Assembly: GCA_013399305.1 (NCBI GenBank)
Contig: VXAI01000020.1
Span: 5,774,607-5,838,606 of the forward strand
Direction: 5' to 3'
DNA: 64,000 nucleotides
Origin: Rostratula benghalensis
Taxonomy: Eukaryota; Chordata; Aves; Charadriiformes; Rostratulidae
Position numbers and translations under genes: made by a program. This document shows, in pieces, positions 1-12,799 of the stretch. The notes below the pieces were generated by a model. The model worked only from the letters and a program-made list of their open reading frames with translations, was not told the origin of the DNA and ran no database searches. The first letter of the stretch is position 1. Every line of letters begins with the position of its first letter.

Positions 1-3000
1 CAGGGCTGGCAAGTGATTGTCCTTGAGATACGGGACCACCTGAGCTGCAGAGGGGACGACCCCATCCCCAAAATTAAATACCAGCCCACTTTTTCCTTTG
101 GTGTCTTGCTGCTGTGTCAGCGACACCTCCTAATCACAAGGTGCGTGGAGCAGCCCAGCGATGACGGATGTGTACGTGACCTGTACTTCTCTCTTGGATT
201 GTTGTCTATTTGAAACACATAGAGAGGGGGAGGCAAAGGGAGCATGACTGTGTGTGTGCAAAGGACAGATAGCCTGCTCCAGGCCAAATGCAGAGACTCC
301 AGCCATGACAAATCTTATCTTCCTTACAGTATTGACTCTGCAACTCATGAAGCTGAAAGAAGCTTACTTTTGTGGACAGCTCATTTTTAAAACATAATAG
401 TGCTAGATGGGAAGGAGTGGTTGAGAGGGGTTTATTTTGGTTTTTAGGTATTTACTTCCGCCAAAGCACATGGAGCAGTAAAAAGCAATAGCTATTGTTA
501 TTGTGTATCTTTCCATGGAGCCTCCTTAGTGCAAACGAGGGTATCTGCTGTGCAAAGAGTTGTGAGTACTGTTTGTTTAACTAAACCACTACAAGCAACC
601 ACTTTCTGGACAATTTGTAACAAAAATATCTGTTTAGTTCTCTTCTTTCTTCCTCCTACCACTGCTACTCCTGGCTTTGCTCCCAGACAGCTCTCCTCTT
701 CAATGCAGAAAATGTCCTTTATCACAAGTAAAAAGCAACACAACCCAATAATTAAAAAAATGTTTGCTATGATAATTTTTTTTGTTCCTGCCTAGTTTGG
801 AGTCCATGATGTTTATTCTGTGTCTACTACAGCACTGCTTATTTTCAAACTTCCAGCCCAACAAGATATACCATGAAAGAGTTCCATTTCTCTGCCAGCA
901 AATAAATAATTAAAACCAGAATGATGGTTCTAAGAGACAAGACTAACCTGACTTTCAGAAATTGGATGCTCTTTAAGTATACAGGCCAATATATTTATGT
1001 GTGACAAATACTAACAACATTCTGGAGATACTTACGTGTCTCCTTTTAGTTCATGATGATAGACAACTGTATTTTTTGACAACTATTTTTGAAGTAAGCT
1101 TAAGCAAGACTTTGGGAATTAATTTCGCTCCTCTGGGTACTTAGTTCTTGTTGAAACTCTGCAGATGTGGGGCATAGTGCTTCGCCTCAGCTCATTTGAA
1201 AAGCTCTGCTCATCTTTTGCTGTTGATACAAATTAGGAACTCCAGCCCCAGTCAGTAAAAGATGTGTTGACATGAAGTTTTTAGCTCCCATCAGGAGTGC
1301 TTGTTTCCAGGGACTTGCCTGGTTGTCCCCACTGGGCTTTGTCTCACGCTGCGCAGCAGGCACAGAAGGCACAGAACAGATTAATTTGGGAAGAAACCAA
1401 ACCAGATGATGCAATGCATTTACAAATACAAGTGCATTTAACAATGTGTCAGGTGCTAGAGCCCTTCAGTCCACAGGAGCAGCCCAGAGCTCATCCAGCA
1501 TAACCCCTCCCCAGCACAGAGCTGATGTGGTCCTCAGCTTTACCAGCACTTCCTGCTGCTCTACACAGGGCCGAACCCGTGCCAAGGAAAATGCCCTTTG
1601 CTAAACTGCTGCCTAAATATCCAGCTCATTGCAAAATACAGTCCATGACAATTCAAATCTGTTGGTGTCGAAGTTAGTGAAGCTCTGTGCTACCCACAGC
1701 CTTTACTCACAGTGAAGAGCTCACAGTGTTCAGGAGAGAAAGGAGGCAACAGGGCAGGGCAAGGATACAGGACAGATTTCCTTACCATGACTGATAGGGG
1801 AAGCTGCTCTTTCAGCATCAACAAGGCACTGCAAGGCCAGAACCACTGGACTCTACCCTTTGTCACTCTCCAGACTTAGGCTTTTCTGCATTTGTGACAA
1901 GCATTTCAAAAGAACTCCTTTACATCCCATATAAGCCATGCCGCACTTACCATCTCCTACTAACTCCATTTAGATTCAGAGATCTCTACTACCTGTTTAA
2001 ACATAATCACTTCCTCACTGGAATCACTCTAGCTGCTCAGGCATGTGTGTTGTCCGTAGTTCTACACAAGTTTCTGTCCTATATAAGCAGCATACCCGGG
2101 TTTTCAATCCAACTCTGAAGCTGTAACTCTGATCAGCAGTCATGATATGTGCCTCTATTTCACTACTTTCTTGTGCTATTAGGAGGGTATGAATATTTAT
2201 ATTTTTTTATGTAAATGACAACCAGGGAGCTTTTTAAGTTTAACGACGACTGTGTTTGCTCAGGAGTCTGGTATTTCTTCTTTATTTTCTATTATGAGTG
2301 TTCCTCACACATGACATTTCACTTAAAAATTTACTGTGCTTGTGGGAGAGAGAGTGGCTTGTGGAGGTAGGTATTGCTTATGCAAATTGTTCAGTCCTCT
2401 GGGAAAAGGTTTAGTCACTTGTCATTAATTTTCTTATTACCCACTGTAATGGATGAGCAGCTATTGGTTTGAATATATATTTTCAAATGTAATGTTTAAT
2501 AAAAACTCACCTTTTGTACAGAAAAATCATTTGTGAACCACTCATAGAAAATCTACAGCCTGACAGGCAAATGTGTTCATTTTTGTTCTCTGACTGTTAG
2601 TCACTATTGCAAGACAAAGCCAAATGCGTGTACATGGACAGTGCACAGAATTAATTTTGTCGAGAACAAAGAAACACATGGTGGCAGGGCAAGCAACGTC
2701 AGGGGTTTTCAATGCTCTGCTGACTGGGATATTCAGTCCCCAGGACTCTTTCACTATTGTTCGCTTTATTCCTATAGATTCAATAAGACCTGATCCAGCT
2801 CCATACAGGCAGTTCATTTACTCCTTATATGGCCTGTTTCTATGGCAATACTAAAACAGGAGATTTCTAATTACTCATACTTCCTTATTTAGAAAACAAC
2901 GATGTTGGATGCCATAAACTGAACCCTTTTAACTCATGATACTAGGCAAATGCGTGACTTTGCACCAGGGTATGGCAAAGCTACTTGCTGTTACAATTAC

Positions 3001-6000
3001 CTGAAGAGATTTCAGCTTTACAGGAAGAAAAAAATGGGGTTTTTTTCAGATGAGATGGTTTCTCACTTTATCCCTCATTTCATTGCTTCTGCTCCTGACA
3101 GTCCTGGGAAGAACAACACAGCTCTCTCCAGCATCTGTTACAGTGAGACGTGCACAATGATTTCAAAGAAGAATAACCCTCCAAGTTGCAAAGGAAAACC
3201 ACTGTAAAGGGAAAGTGCTCAACACAAGTTTCACCTCAGCTTCCTAATTATTCCCTCAGGGAGCAGAATTTCTTCCAGTCGTAATCAGGATAAGTCTGGG
3301 CCTTCAAAGCAGAAGATTTCCTGAATTTTAGATGATGTGGGGGCCACCTGTAGAGGGTGAGGAGACCTTGTTCAATGGCACATTGCCATTAACAACTGTT
3401 TAGTCAGACCTTTGCTGCTTTCCCTGAGGCTATTCAGGAACAGCACTTCCCATGGTGCTGCAGGGGCACAGGGACAAGCTTCACACTCAGACAAGTGATA
3501 TCTGTCTCCTCTGCTAGGTGCCATATGTGGTGTCTCCTCAGCCATCCCACTTCTGAGTAGGTGAAGTTTCCAGGGAAAGGAGATCTTTGGCCTCAGCTGC
3601 TCCTCACTTTCTCAGTGTGTTTCCCATGACTATCATCTGGCAGGTCCCAGTGTCTGGGGACTGTCCCCATCTTCAGTGGGGCTAGTCTACTTTCACTCAA
3701 AAAGGAGATCTACCTTCAGACCAACAGTTTGTTGGTAGCTTGTTTGGACTGCTAGCAAATATTTCTCTGCTGTTGATGACAAAGATTAAATTAATCTTGA
3801 GGGCTTTGCTTCTTTCCCAACTTGTCCAATCCAGAAATCCCCCTGGCATTGGGAAGGCAGCCACCAACCCTGTAAAGAGCTTTCACCCTGAAAAATTTAA
3901 CATCACAATTTCAGCAGAAAACCAACTTAATTAGTCAGGGTCTCACTGGTGAAAACTTCTTCCATCTAATGGAAGAGAGTATGCCCAAATCCTGAAATTT
4001 GAAGGTCAACATTGAATCAGAAGAGATTTCTCCAGATGGACTTGGGCACCCCTTTTGAAATTAGGGATTTGGCCTATGTTCAAGAAAGCATCTTAGTCAA
4101 GAAGGCATTTAGATGTGCACATGATATGAAGTGCATATGTACAAGCTTTCCTGAAAAGAACCTTGGTTAACAGGTACCATTGCATAGCCCCTGGTAAAGA
4201 ACTTGGCTGTAGCATCTGTATTTTTCAAATGCTGACAATTTCCTTTAGATGAATACATTTCTCACCGCTACATGACTATTTCAGAGTTAGAAAAACTCTT
4301 CCCTGGAGAGAACCATTTCAAAAGCCATGCTTGTGTCTAACCTCACGAAGTACCCCTTAAATTAAATGCACTCTTAAAACTCATTCATTCATTCCAGCGA
4401 TAGGGTGTAACAGGGCCACAGCGAGGTTAGATAGAGGGATTGCTCTCCAGGGATGCTTGTAAAGTGGGCAAGTATGTAAATACAGCTAAGAACCTAATTT
4501 TTAATGCTGGGACTGGGCTGAGGCAATTACCACTTAACGCTGTTCTCCCCTGAGGGAAGCAAGTTGGGTAAAATGAGCAAGAGAAGGACTGTGCCAAAAA
4601 GCCTTGCTTTGGTCCAACTAGAAATAATGTATTAGGACAGAAACATAAGCAAATGTTCATATCTTGTATGAGCCAGGAATTGCTCTTTCCAAGACTGCCT
4701 TTGAGCAACAGAATATAGAAGGTGATGCCCTTGAGTAAGACTTTTCAGACAGCCCCCTGACAATTTATATTCTTCTTATAAAATATTAAGAATGACAGGT
4801 GATTATATCACTTCTGTTCCACACACACCATGTAAAATAGGCTGCATGTATCCAACTGAACAATTTAATAGCCCAGTAATGAATTTGGGGTTCATTTTCT
4901 CAAGGCTTCAGAGGGGAAAATATCTTCTGTAAAAATACCATACAACATATCTATCAGGTAACTGTGTTGACACAATGCAAAGCACAGTTTTCGCAAGCCT
5001 CCATCCATCCCCAGGCTCTGCTTACACCAGATACTGTAAGAGAGAGGTAGCATTGTGTGCAAAAAGATGACCCTGTGGTCTTCAACCATGTGGGGCATAG
5101 CAGTGTGTAAGGCTGCACGTTTGTGGCACGATGGTGGACTGTGTGTGAAGCTGGAGTTGGTAACTTACCTTATTATTGGGTTCCAGAGTGACTTTTCTGG
5201 GTACTGGGCATATTCACCTCCTGTTGACCTTACAGTGCCTCCTGGGTTGGAAGGGCTCTGAGGCCAGAACTCCAGGCGCATTGGAGGTACTTGGGTTAAA
5301 AGGTAAAAAATAGAGGAACATACTTAGTAAGAGATTATGGTTTTCTGAGGATTTCCTCAAATGTTTCTGGGTACCAAATTGTAAGGTTTGACCAAATGCA
5401 ATATTTTGTGGGAAACTTGTGATTTGGGAGGACAGTTGGTCAGTGAAGAGGGGAAAAAAAAAAAAAAAAAAAAAAAGCTTTATTTCAGCTAAGATGGAAA
5501 TGTCACACAAAGGAAAAAAAATCCCACCTCCAACAGGTTCTACAAAACAACAGTTTCACCTGTCTAATTGTGACACTTAGAAAGTGTTGTTACATAACCT
5601 GAGACAAATTTGGGGTTTACATATTCTGTAAACCAAGGCTGCTGCTATATATTATAATAGGGTCTGTTAATTTGAACTTTTTTTATTTGTTTCAATGGGA
5701 AAATTGCACAATTTTGGCTACTGTAAAAAGAAATCACTAGTCAGAAATCCCTTCCCATAGCTAATGAAGCATAAATGAAAAAAGAGAAGCATCTGCAGGT
5801 GGGAATGCTAAGTTTTATATTCAGACAGACGTATTTACATGGATGCTTTTGTGTACAGAAGACTCTGCCACTCATTTTGCTTTCACTGTGGGTTTGTGTA
5901 ATGGGTAAGATCCTAATGCTGACAGAGGAGCATCTACATCAGTTCTGCATTAGAGAGATGGATGTCCCTTTTGTTCCTCCTTTAACTGCACTCACTGATG

Positions 6001-8580
6001 AAGATGATGCAGATAATTAATTACAGCTATGAAGAATGAAAGTGAAAGGGTTGTATTCCCTCCTCACCCATGACCCTGCACTGGATTAACATCAAGGAGG
6101 TTGCAGGGTCAAAGGAGTTCGGGAAAAAGCCTTTGGTAATAAATTATACTGAGATTATGTCCTGTAACCTAACTGCAACTCTTCCATCAGCAAGAAAAGA
6201 TCAAGTGTAAAGAGCTCTCAAAAACCTAAAAGTCATTGTTTCTCAGGGAAGTGTGGTAGAGGATGGATGTGCTTCCCCAAGGCTCTTCAGGGCAGATTAT
6301 TCAGCAGCCTCTTCTGAACCAGGGCAGCCTTGACCAGATAACAGCTGTATCTTTAGGTGCTTCTCTTAGCATGTTTGAGGGAAATCTAGGACCCAAGAGT
6401 GCTGCTTTACCCTTTCCTTTGTCAACTTGGAGTAATTTTCTAATTTTTCATTTGCTAAACAGGAATCCATATGTGACAACAGAGTAAATTTTGTTAAGAA
6501 ATAACCAGCAAGTGTCCAGTTTTAGAAATGAGACAAGTGTTCATTTTTATAACAGTTTTGGTAGGTAAAGCCAGTTTACCAGTCCACCCTGCCACAAGCT
6601 GCTACCTCCAACACCATTGGTGGAACACAGCAAATGAGTTACACAAAAGCAAACTGGACACAAAGATATCATTAGCCTGATCCAGACCCCTCATGACTCT
6701 AGGGAAGGGGTGTGCCCCCAACTCCTTTCTGCTGGGGGAAACAAAATCTACTACAGGGGGGCGATAGCAAAATGTGGCTGTTTCTGCAGTAATGGTCCTT
6801 GTGCTAGTGCTGGTATTGGCCAAAAACACTGGAAAGTTCTGAGGGAAGAAAACACATCAGGACATCTACAGAGGGGACAGCCTCCATGTTACTGGAGATG
6901 ATTGATAAACCTCAAGCCCAGACCTTTCACGGGCCTGAGCATGAGTCTCTAGTTTAAAAAGCTCTTGTGTCTTTGATATCCAAAGGCTCTGGGAGATTAT
7001 ATCCATCAGATTGGGCTGTTTCGGTTTAGAAATCACAGGGCACAAGGTAAGCCACGGTGGCAACCAGACATGGAAACACCTGGCCATAGCTGAGACCAAA
7101 TACACCTCTCACCTGTGATGATGGGAGCCTCAAGCAGAAGAGAAGGACCAGCTAGCAGTGACCTGCAACTGCATCTCCAGACCACCGGTCTTCTGAGTCA
7201 GCAAGTCTCCATGTGGACATGAAAAATGGACATGCTTGAAGATGAGGAGATGTTTTTTAGTTTGACTCTGTCTCCCTGCTCTGCAGCCTCGCTTCTGCAC
7301 AATGCAGATAACAATTCCTGCACTGCTCAGGCACACACTGATGACAAAATCATCCTCCAGGACCTCAAATACAGCTCTGTGGAGTTCCAGAGAAGGCCAT
7401 ACAAAAATAGCATATCTTTTGATCTTCAGGCTCTGTTAAATGCAGCCTGCAGATGCAGTAAAATTCTCGCATTGTTCTTTAGGCACAAAAATAGGTTTCT
7501 TGTCATTACAACAGAAAGCAATAGGATTAGGAAGAAATCTGGCAGGTTTTGGACACTACCAAAAAAGCCAGGAAATTTGTTTGGCTTTGAGTGGCAGGGT
7601 TTTGAGGGATTGACCATTCTGCATTACCTGAAAATGCTCACATATAGAAATTTTTCCCCTCCAAGCGCTGTCTGTGGCCTGTGAAAAGCAGCAGGGCTCA
7701 CAAGCATACTTATCTACAAGCCCAGTTTCATGGTTTCTCATCAGCAGTGTTAGGGGCATGGCACTGCCATCGCTCTTCTGCCATCAGCCATCCAACCTCC
7801 ATGAGCCCTACTCTGCACCCTTCCAAGCGGATGACCCCAAACCACTCGATGGTGACAAACCCCTCTGCACCTCAGATTTGTCCCTAACCTACTCCCAAGG
7901 CAAGAGAGATGGTCTCTCCTCCTAGCACTGGTAAGCATTGGAAACTCCATGGGTTTCCTTCATCACCATTTCCAGTCTGTGCTTTCTATCAGTTAACTGG
8001 GACAGCAAAGCTGCTGTGTTGGGTCCATAAGTGGCCCATGCATCCCTAGGGACATGGGATCCCAGAATCTATGCAGCAGAAGAGGTCCCATAAACATTGG
8101 AGAAGAAGCTGGCTCTCAGCCCTTACTCTTTCACGCAGAACTGCTCAGAAGGGAACAGCACTATTTCCTCTAACATGGATAATGCTTTCCCATCTCTAAA
8201 ATTGCAAGGTTACAGCAAATTCAAGTTATTTATTTCATAGCTGTGGGGCTTTCCTACCCCCCTATTTTTAATTTTGTCTTCATTTAAATATGCCCTAACA
8301 GTGCCCAGGGAAAAGATCAGGTTGTATTAAACGGGAGAAAAGGCTCTGCACTGTTTCTCTTTTTCTTCCAGCCCTGGTTGACAGTCACTGTTACAAAAAT
8401 AGAAAAAAACATCCTACACGGAGATCACCTCCCCACGTAGCATTTTTGGCTACATGACACAGAGATTAAAGCATAAAACACTAGACTCCACGTGGGCAGG
8501 ACTTGACTAACAGTCCATCTGTGGAGAACAGAACTAAAGATAGGTCCCTGACAGCTTCCTCGGCTGGCTCAGTTTTCGAG
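1..8580. other. Gene-free stretch, nothing firm recognised
   Basis: AT-rich sequence with stops scattered in all frames. I see no exon with convincing paired splice sites and homology, no tRNA and no intact transposon. It holds a pure poly-A run near 5454-5476. The longest open frame (7226-7684, plus, 152 codons) resembles no protein I know and is about the length expected by chance in a window this size. If synteny follows other amniotes, this is intergenic or deep-intron DNA between DTNA and MAPRE2; that placement is inference. Confidence 0.5.
5454..5476. repeat. Poly-A run
   Basis: An uninterrupted adenine run of about 23 bases followed by GCTTTATTT. No retroposed body or target-site duplication was recognised beside it, so it is called only as a mononucleotide repeat. 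Confidence 0.85.
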
Positions 8581-8941
8581 GGCAGGTGGAGTGATTTTGA
8601 TGCCGGGGGCGATTTCTGAGAGCCCGTGGGAATCAGCAGCTCCTTCTGCAGAGCGGGCTCTTGAGCTGTGCCCCTCAGGCGGGTCCAGGGAGGAAGCCGA
8701 AGATTCAGGGGGGAAGCCGGCCAAGAGGGACGATGCTGGAGCCGTTTCCCAGCCCGAGCGTTGTCCGTCCGTCCGACCGACCGACCGCGGCCGCCCGGGG
8801 ACCGGGGGCTCGGGGGAAGCAGCGGGGGCTGCGCGGCCGCCGGGGGCCTGACCGCGACCGGGGCCGCCTGCGTTCCCTCAGAAAGCCTCTGGGGCCCGGG
8901 GGGATGAAGGCGGGCGCGGAGCTTGATGGTACGCCAAAGAT

Positions 8942-9110
8942 GAAGGGAGAAAAAGAAAAGGGAGAAGAGAAAAAGAAAAAGAAAAAGAAAAAGAAAAAGA
9001 AAAAGAAAAAGAAAAAGAAAAAGAAAAAGAAAAAGAAAAAGAAAAAGAAAAAGAAAAAGAAAAAGAAAAAGAAAAAGAAAAAGAAAAAGAAAAAGAAAAA
9101 GAAAGAAAGA
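8942..9110 (+). repeat. Homopurine tract with (AAAAAG)22 microsatellite
   Basis: Every base from 8942 to 9110 is A or G (169 bases). The core, 8970-9101, is 22 perfect copies of the hexamer AAAAAG, flanked by imperfect GGGAGA/GAAAGA purines. It reads as poly-Lys on one strand and Phe-Leu repeats on the other, which explains the long false ORFs here. Such mirror-symmetric homopurine runs can form triplex (H-DNA) structures. Confidence 0.95.
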
Positions 9111-9146
9111 CAAAACTAAAATAAAAAAATTAATTTTAAAATAAGA

Positions 9147-9201
9147 TAATAATAACAACAACAGCAACAACAACAATAATAATAATAACAACAATAATAA
9201 T
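9147..9201 (+). repeat. Compound AAT/AAC trinucleotide repeat
   Basis: Alternating blocks of AAT and AAC units with one AGC interruption, starting about 35 bases after the homopurine tract and still within the split CpG island. Confidence 0.9.
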
Positions 9202-9339
9202 GATGCAGTCAGGGTTGGTGCACTCGCTGCCCCGGGCGTGGAAAAGCCGCCGGGCGGGATGCTCCCAGCGGGGCAGGGATGGGAGACGGTCTCGGGGCCC
9301 CAGTGCCGTGCCCGGGGAGGTTCCACGTTGCGCCTCCCG

Positions 9340-9434
9340 CGTGGGGCGGAGCGGAGCGGAGCGGGGCGGGCGGACAAAGCCGGAGCTGTCAGCGGGGCGG
9401 GCGGGAGAAAGGAAAAGCGGCGGCCGCGGAGCAG
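9340..9434 (+). other. Possible noncoding first exon with donor at 9435
   Basis: A GC-box-rich stretch (GGAGC repeats, GGGGCGGGCGG) leads into GCGGAGCAG|GTGAGA, a near-consensus vertebrate splice donor. No in-frame ATG with coding character precedes it, so it would be a 5' untranslated exon. The left boundary (transcription start) cannot be set from sequence. Which acceptor it joins is unknown; candidates are MAPRE2 exon 2 off the right edge, or the acceptor-like CCTTTTTCTACCAG at 19363-19376 just before the novel gene's start codon. Confidence 0.35.
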
Positions 9435-12400
9435 GTGAGACGAGCAGCGGGGGGGTTGTGCCACGCTGGCATCGGGAGTGGCCGGGTGGCTTTGCCATGC
9501 CACGCGTGGGTGGCCTTTGCGGGGCGTAGGCGGCTTTGTGCGACGGGGACCGGCGGATCGCCCCGCGGGGGACCATCCGTTCACCCGTGGGCCGCTTGGG
9601 GGGACGAAGCCAGCGGGTCCGCTGTCCTGTGGCGATTAAGCCGGAAAAACCTCGGGAGCGTTACGACGAATAGCATCACCAGAGAGTAATGAGCATTTAG
9701 GGGGCTTAGGGGGGCTGGGAAGGGTGTTTACGCGTTTGTTTTGTCGACGCGAAGAGTTGAGAAGCAGAAGAGTTGCTGGCCGGCTCCGCAACGCCTGGTG
9801 CGAAAAGCAGGAAGGTGCTTTGCTACCGCATGGATTTAAAATCCTTCCATATCTAACCAGCTTGCACGCTTCCAGGGTCCAAAACAGCTCCGCTGGTAAA
9901 CGGAGGCTTGAAAGGAGCTTTCTTTCGGCGTGCTGCGTGCTTGGGAAGCTCCCATAATAAATCAATCCCATTCCCGGGAATCTACCTAAAAGCTTGATGA
10001 TTCAGCAGGCTGCATTCACTGACCCAGCGTGGCAGCTCCTGCGAGGAAGGATGCAGCACTACGGGCAGGTATTAAGGCTACCTGATCTGCAAGCTTCCTG
10101 TGCAGTAGTGGCATATGTGAGGTTGGGGGAGGAAAAAAAAAAAAACAACAAAAGAAAAACAAAAAAACCCCCCAATTGTTACCACCAGTTTTTCAATTTA
10201 AATAGCTTCTTCTGGTAATTGAAACAAACTACCCTCCGTTGGTGGTATGTGAGTTGCGGTTCTTTTTTGTACTTTACTTGCTTCCCAAAGGGTTATTTGC
10301 TTATCTGTGACTCTAAGCTGTGTAGCAAATGAGTTGACCCTAATAATAATATAAGCTTGTAACTTAACATAGCCAGAAATGTAAAGCAGTGAAGAAGGTT
10401 AAAAACTTTTATAAGAAATACTGTAGCTATTTTGCTCTGATTTAAGAGGAGATAAACACTGAGACAGAGATGACATTTTAGAAGTGGAACAGCAGAACAG
10501 TAGTTCAAACAAAGCACCGTACAGCTTAAAGATTATTTTGTAAAATGCACTTGCTCTTTTAAAAGATACAGTCTTTTGAAGTCAAAGGAACTGTATGAAA
10601 ACTTCTAGAGGAAGACTTTTGCAGGATAAATCTTTTAGTCAGGGTTCTCATTGCTTCAATGAAGAACTAAGTATTTAGAAGTACCATCTCAAGGGCATGT
10701 TGAGATATTTGTTATTCAACGGCTGCATGAGCACCTGTACGCACTGTCACGTCAGGATGTGCAGATCACGGACCAGATGCTCCCCAAATCCTTGGTGTAT
10801 GCACGCTCACTCTGTCTCTTTTCTCTGAGATACTGGGACTTCTGCTTCAGCCCTTGTTTATGTCTTTCCTCACCCAACTGGGTGTGTGGGGTGGGCCTTC
10901 ACCCAACAAGTGAGAAGATAAAAAGAGCACAAAATGTCTTTGTCTCACACCAGGGTTGTCCACAACCACTGCTGAGATTCAATGGCTGCTTGATAATAAA
11001 GCCCTTGTGAAAATCATCCCCAGAGTGGAGGATGGGAGGGTTGACACCCCTCTATCCTGAGGGTGCAGCATTTGAGTTACTGGAAGCTCTCTGTCTTCCT
11101 AAAACACTTAAGATTTATCTTCCTAAACACTTAAAATTTATGGTACTGCTGCTGCAATAGTGAAGTTTCATACTATCACTAGCAGAGAAAACAGACTGAG
11201 GTGCTATGTAATCTATCTAAATACAACCAAGGGCTTCAGAAATAACTAGCAGTTGATAAATTTGACTTTTCATGAGGGCAAGTGTGGTTCCCTTCAGTCA
11301 GTCTGCCTCAAGTTCAGCCTGCAGAATCTGTGAGCTACTTCAGCTTCCCAAGGAGAAATGATCAGCTTAGTAAGAGGGACAGGGTAAGGGACAGCAGTGT
11401 ATGGGGCAGTTAAGGTCTTGTGGGCATGTTGGTCTCTGAGATACCTGTGCCTTTTGGAGGTGTTTCAGAGACAGGAAAATACAAATGTTTCTCTATGACC
11501 TGGCCTTGTGGGCTGTGTTATGGCATGCTGGTATGACTTGCCCTATCAGACTGTATCAGAACACCTAGTGTTGAATATGGTTTGGTTGTTTGGGGTATCT
11601 TCTGCTTATTTAAAATTTTTGGTGACTGACCAGCTACCAAGGTACATGTTATTCAAGGTTAAGTCTACCTGTAGCATGCATCTTCCTCTGAGAAGCAACA
11701 GTCTTGTGCCATCACTTTTGCTCCTCAGGCAGAAGAAACTTCCTGCCCACAGGGCAGTGGGGACTCAGAAGGACACAGGCTCTGCCTGTAGTGGGTTGGA
11801 ATTACCCCAGACATTGCTGATGCCGACTGGTACTCTGGGGCTGGAGTAGTTATTTCAGCCCCATGATGTCACTTGTAATGGCCTCATTTAGTTTGCTACT
11901 CATCTAAGGCCCTTCTCTGACAATGAAACTCTCAAATCAGGTTTCTTTCAGCTCTTACACATCCAAATGTTCTCAACGATTTATTCTTGTCTCTTTTGGC
12001 CAATTAGCATTTTCCTGTGTTAATTTTTTTGACCATTCCTCCAAATTCCAGTTAAATATTTGGAGAAGTTAAAAAACAAATTATATCCCCTCCCCCACCA
12101 CCTCCTAAATGGATAATCACAACAAATCATCCTTGGTTAATATTTGAAAAACAAAAAGGGTTGGAGACCTTCAAAATTACTACAACTTTTGCTAAAACCA
12201 GTCATTCAAATTTACCTTAAAATAGCTTTAATCCTAGCTCTTCTTCTCTTAAGCATTGCAACATTGAAACTTTAATAGAGTCAAGTTTTTAAAAAATAGC
12301 TTGATTCCAGAAGAGGCTGAAACATTAGACTAACACAATTAGGTGAGTGGAATGCATTTTTTCTCTCCAGCACCTCTGGGGAGTGATACTGTGTCATGAT

Positions 12401-12767
12401 AAAAAACTGTCAGCTGTTGTTTCAGGCAGAGCTGGGCTGGGCTGGTGTCTGGGTGAGCCACGGAGGGCAACCTGCTGCTGGTGCAGAAAGCCCTGGTGGG
12501 GGGAGCGTGCTGACAGCACTGCTCTGAGTCACTGGTGGCCCAAAGACCAGTCATGGCATGATGGCACATGTGGTGCTGTTGGGTGAGGTTTACAGGAGAT
12601 CCTGAGCCTTTCGGCACTTTTGTCTATATTGTTTATTTATTTTTAGGCAAGTGCACATATATATGAAAGTCAGTTTGGCTTGGCTTAGTGGATGGCTACA
12701 ACTGCCAACATGAAATCCTAGCAGCTTCAGCGGGGCCTGGTTTCTCCCTGATGAAGAGGTGAGGTGA

Positions 12768-12799
12768 TTTGGGGAAATCCATATTTGGGGAAATCCATG
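12768..12799 (+). repeat. 16-bp direct tandem duplication
   Basis: TTTGGGGAAATCCAT followed by A, then the same 15 bases followed by G: two adjacent copies differing only at the last base. Each copy holds the decamer GGGGAAATCC, close to but not a perfect NF-kappaB site. No neighbouring gene makes a regulatory role evident. Confidence 0.85.

Larger units (their letters stand above)
8590..9640. promoter_or_regulatory. CpG island, probable promoter
   Basis: GC- and CpG-rich sequence stands out sharply from the AT-rich flanks. It includes runs of GC-box-like GGGGCGG motifs around 9345-9405 and clustered CCGACCGACCG-type CpGs near 8770-8800. The island is split in the middle by an AAAAAG repeat and an AAT/AAC repeat. 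CpG islands of this size in birds usually mark a constitutive promoter. Direction is not certain; the best splice donor in it is on the plus strand at 9435. It may be an upstream alternative promoter of MAPRE2 or serve the small gene that starts at 19335. Confidence 0.65.

Noticed and set aside
7226..7684. 152-codon plus-strand ORF
   Set aside because: No recognisable motif, no splice context, and a length near the chance maximum for 64 kb in six frames.
8661..9119. 152-codon plus-strand ORF ending in poly-Lys
   Set aside because: Translation of the homopurine microsatellite; no real domain.
8481..9584. 367-codon minus-strand ORF
   Set aside because: Runs through the AAAAAG repeat (read as Phe-Leu repeats), the AAT/AAC repeat and CpG-island sequence. 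It is open only because of composition.
10900..11010. Possible mini-transcript with GATAAAAAG and AATAAA
   Set aside because: The TATA-like match is poor and no splice pair lies between it and the AATAAA; signals of this quality are common by chance.
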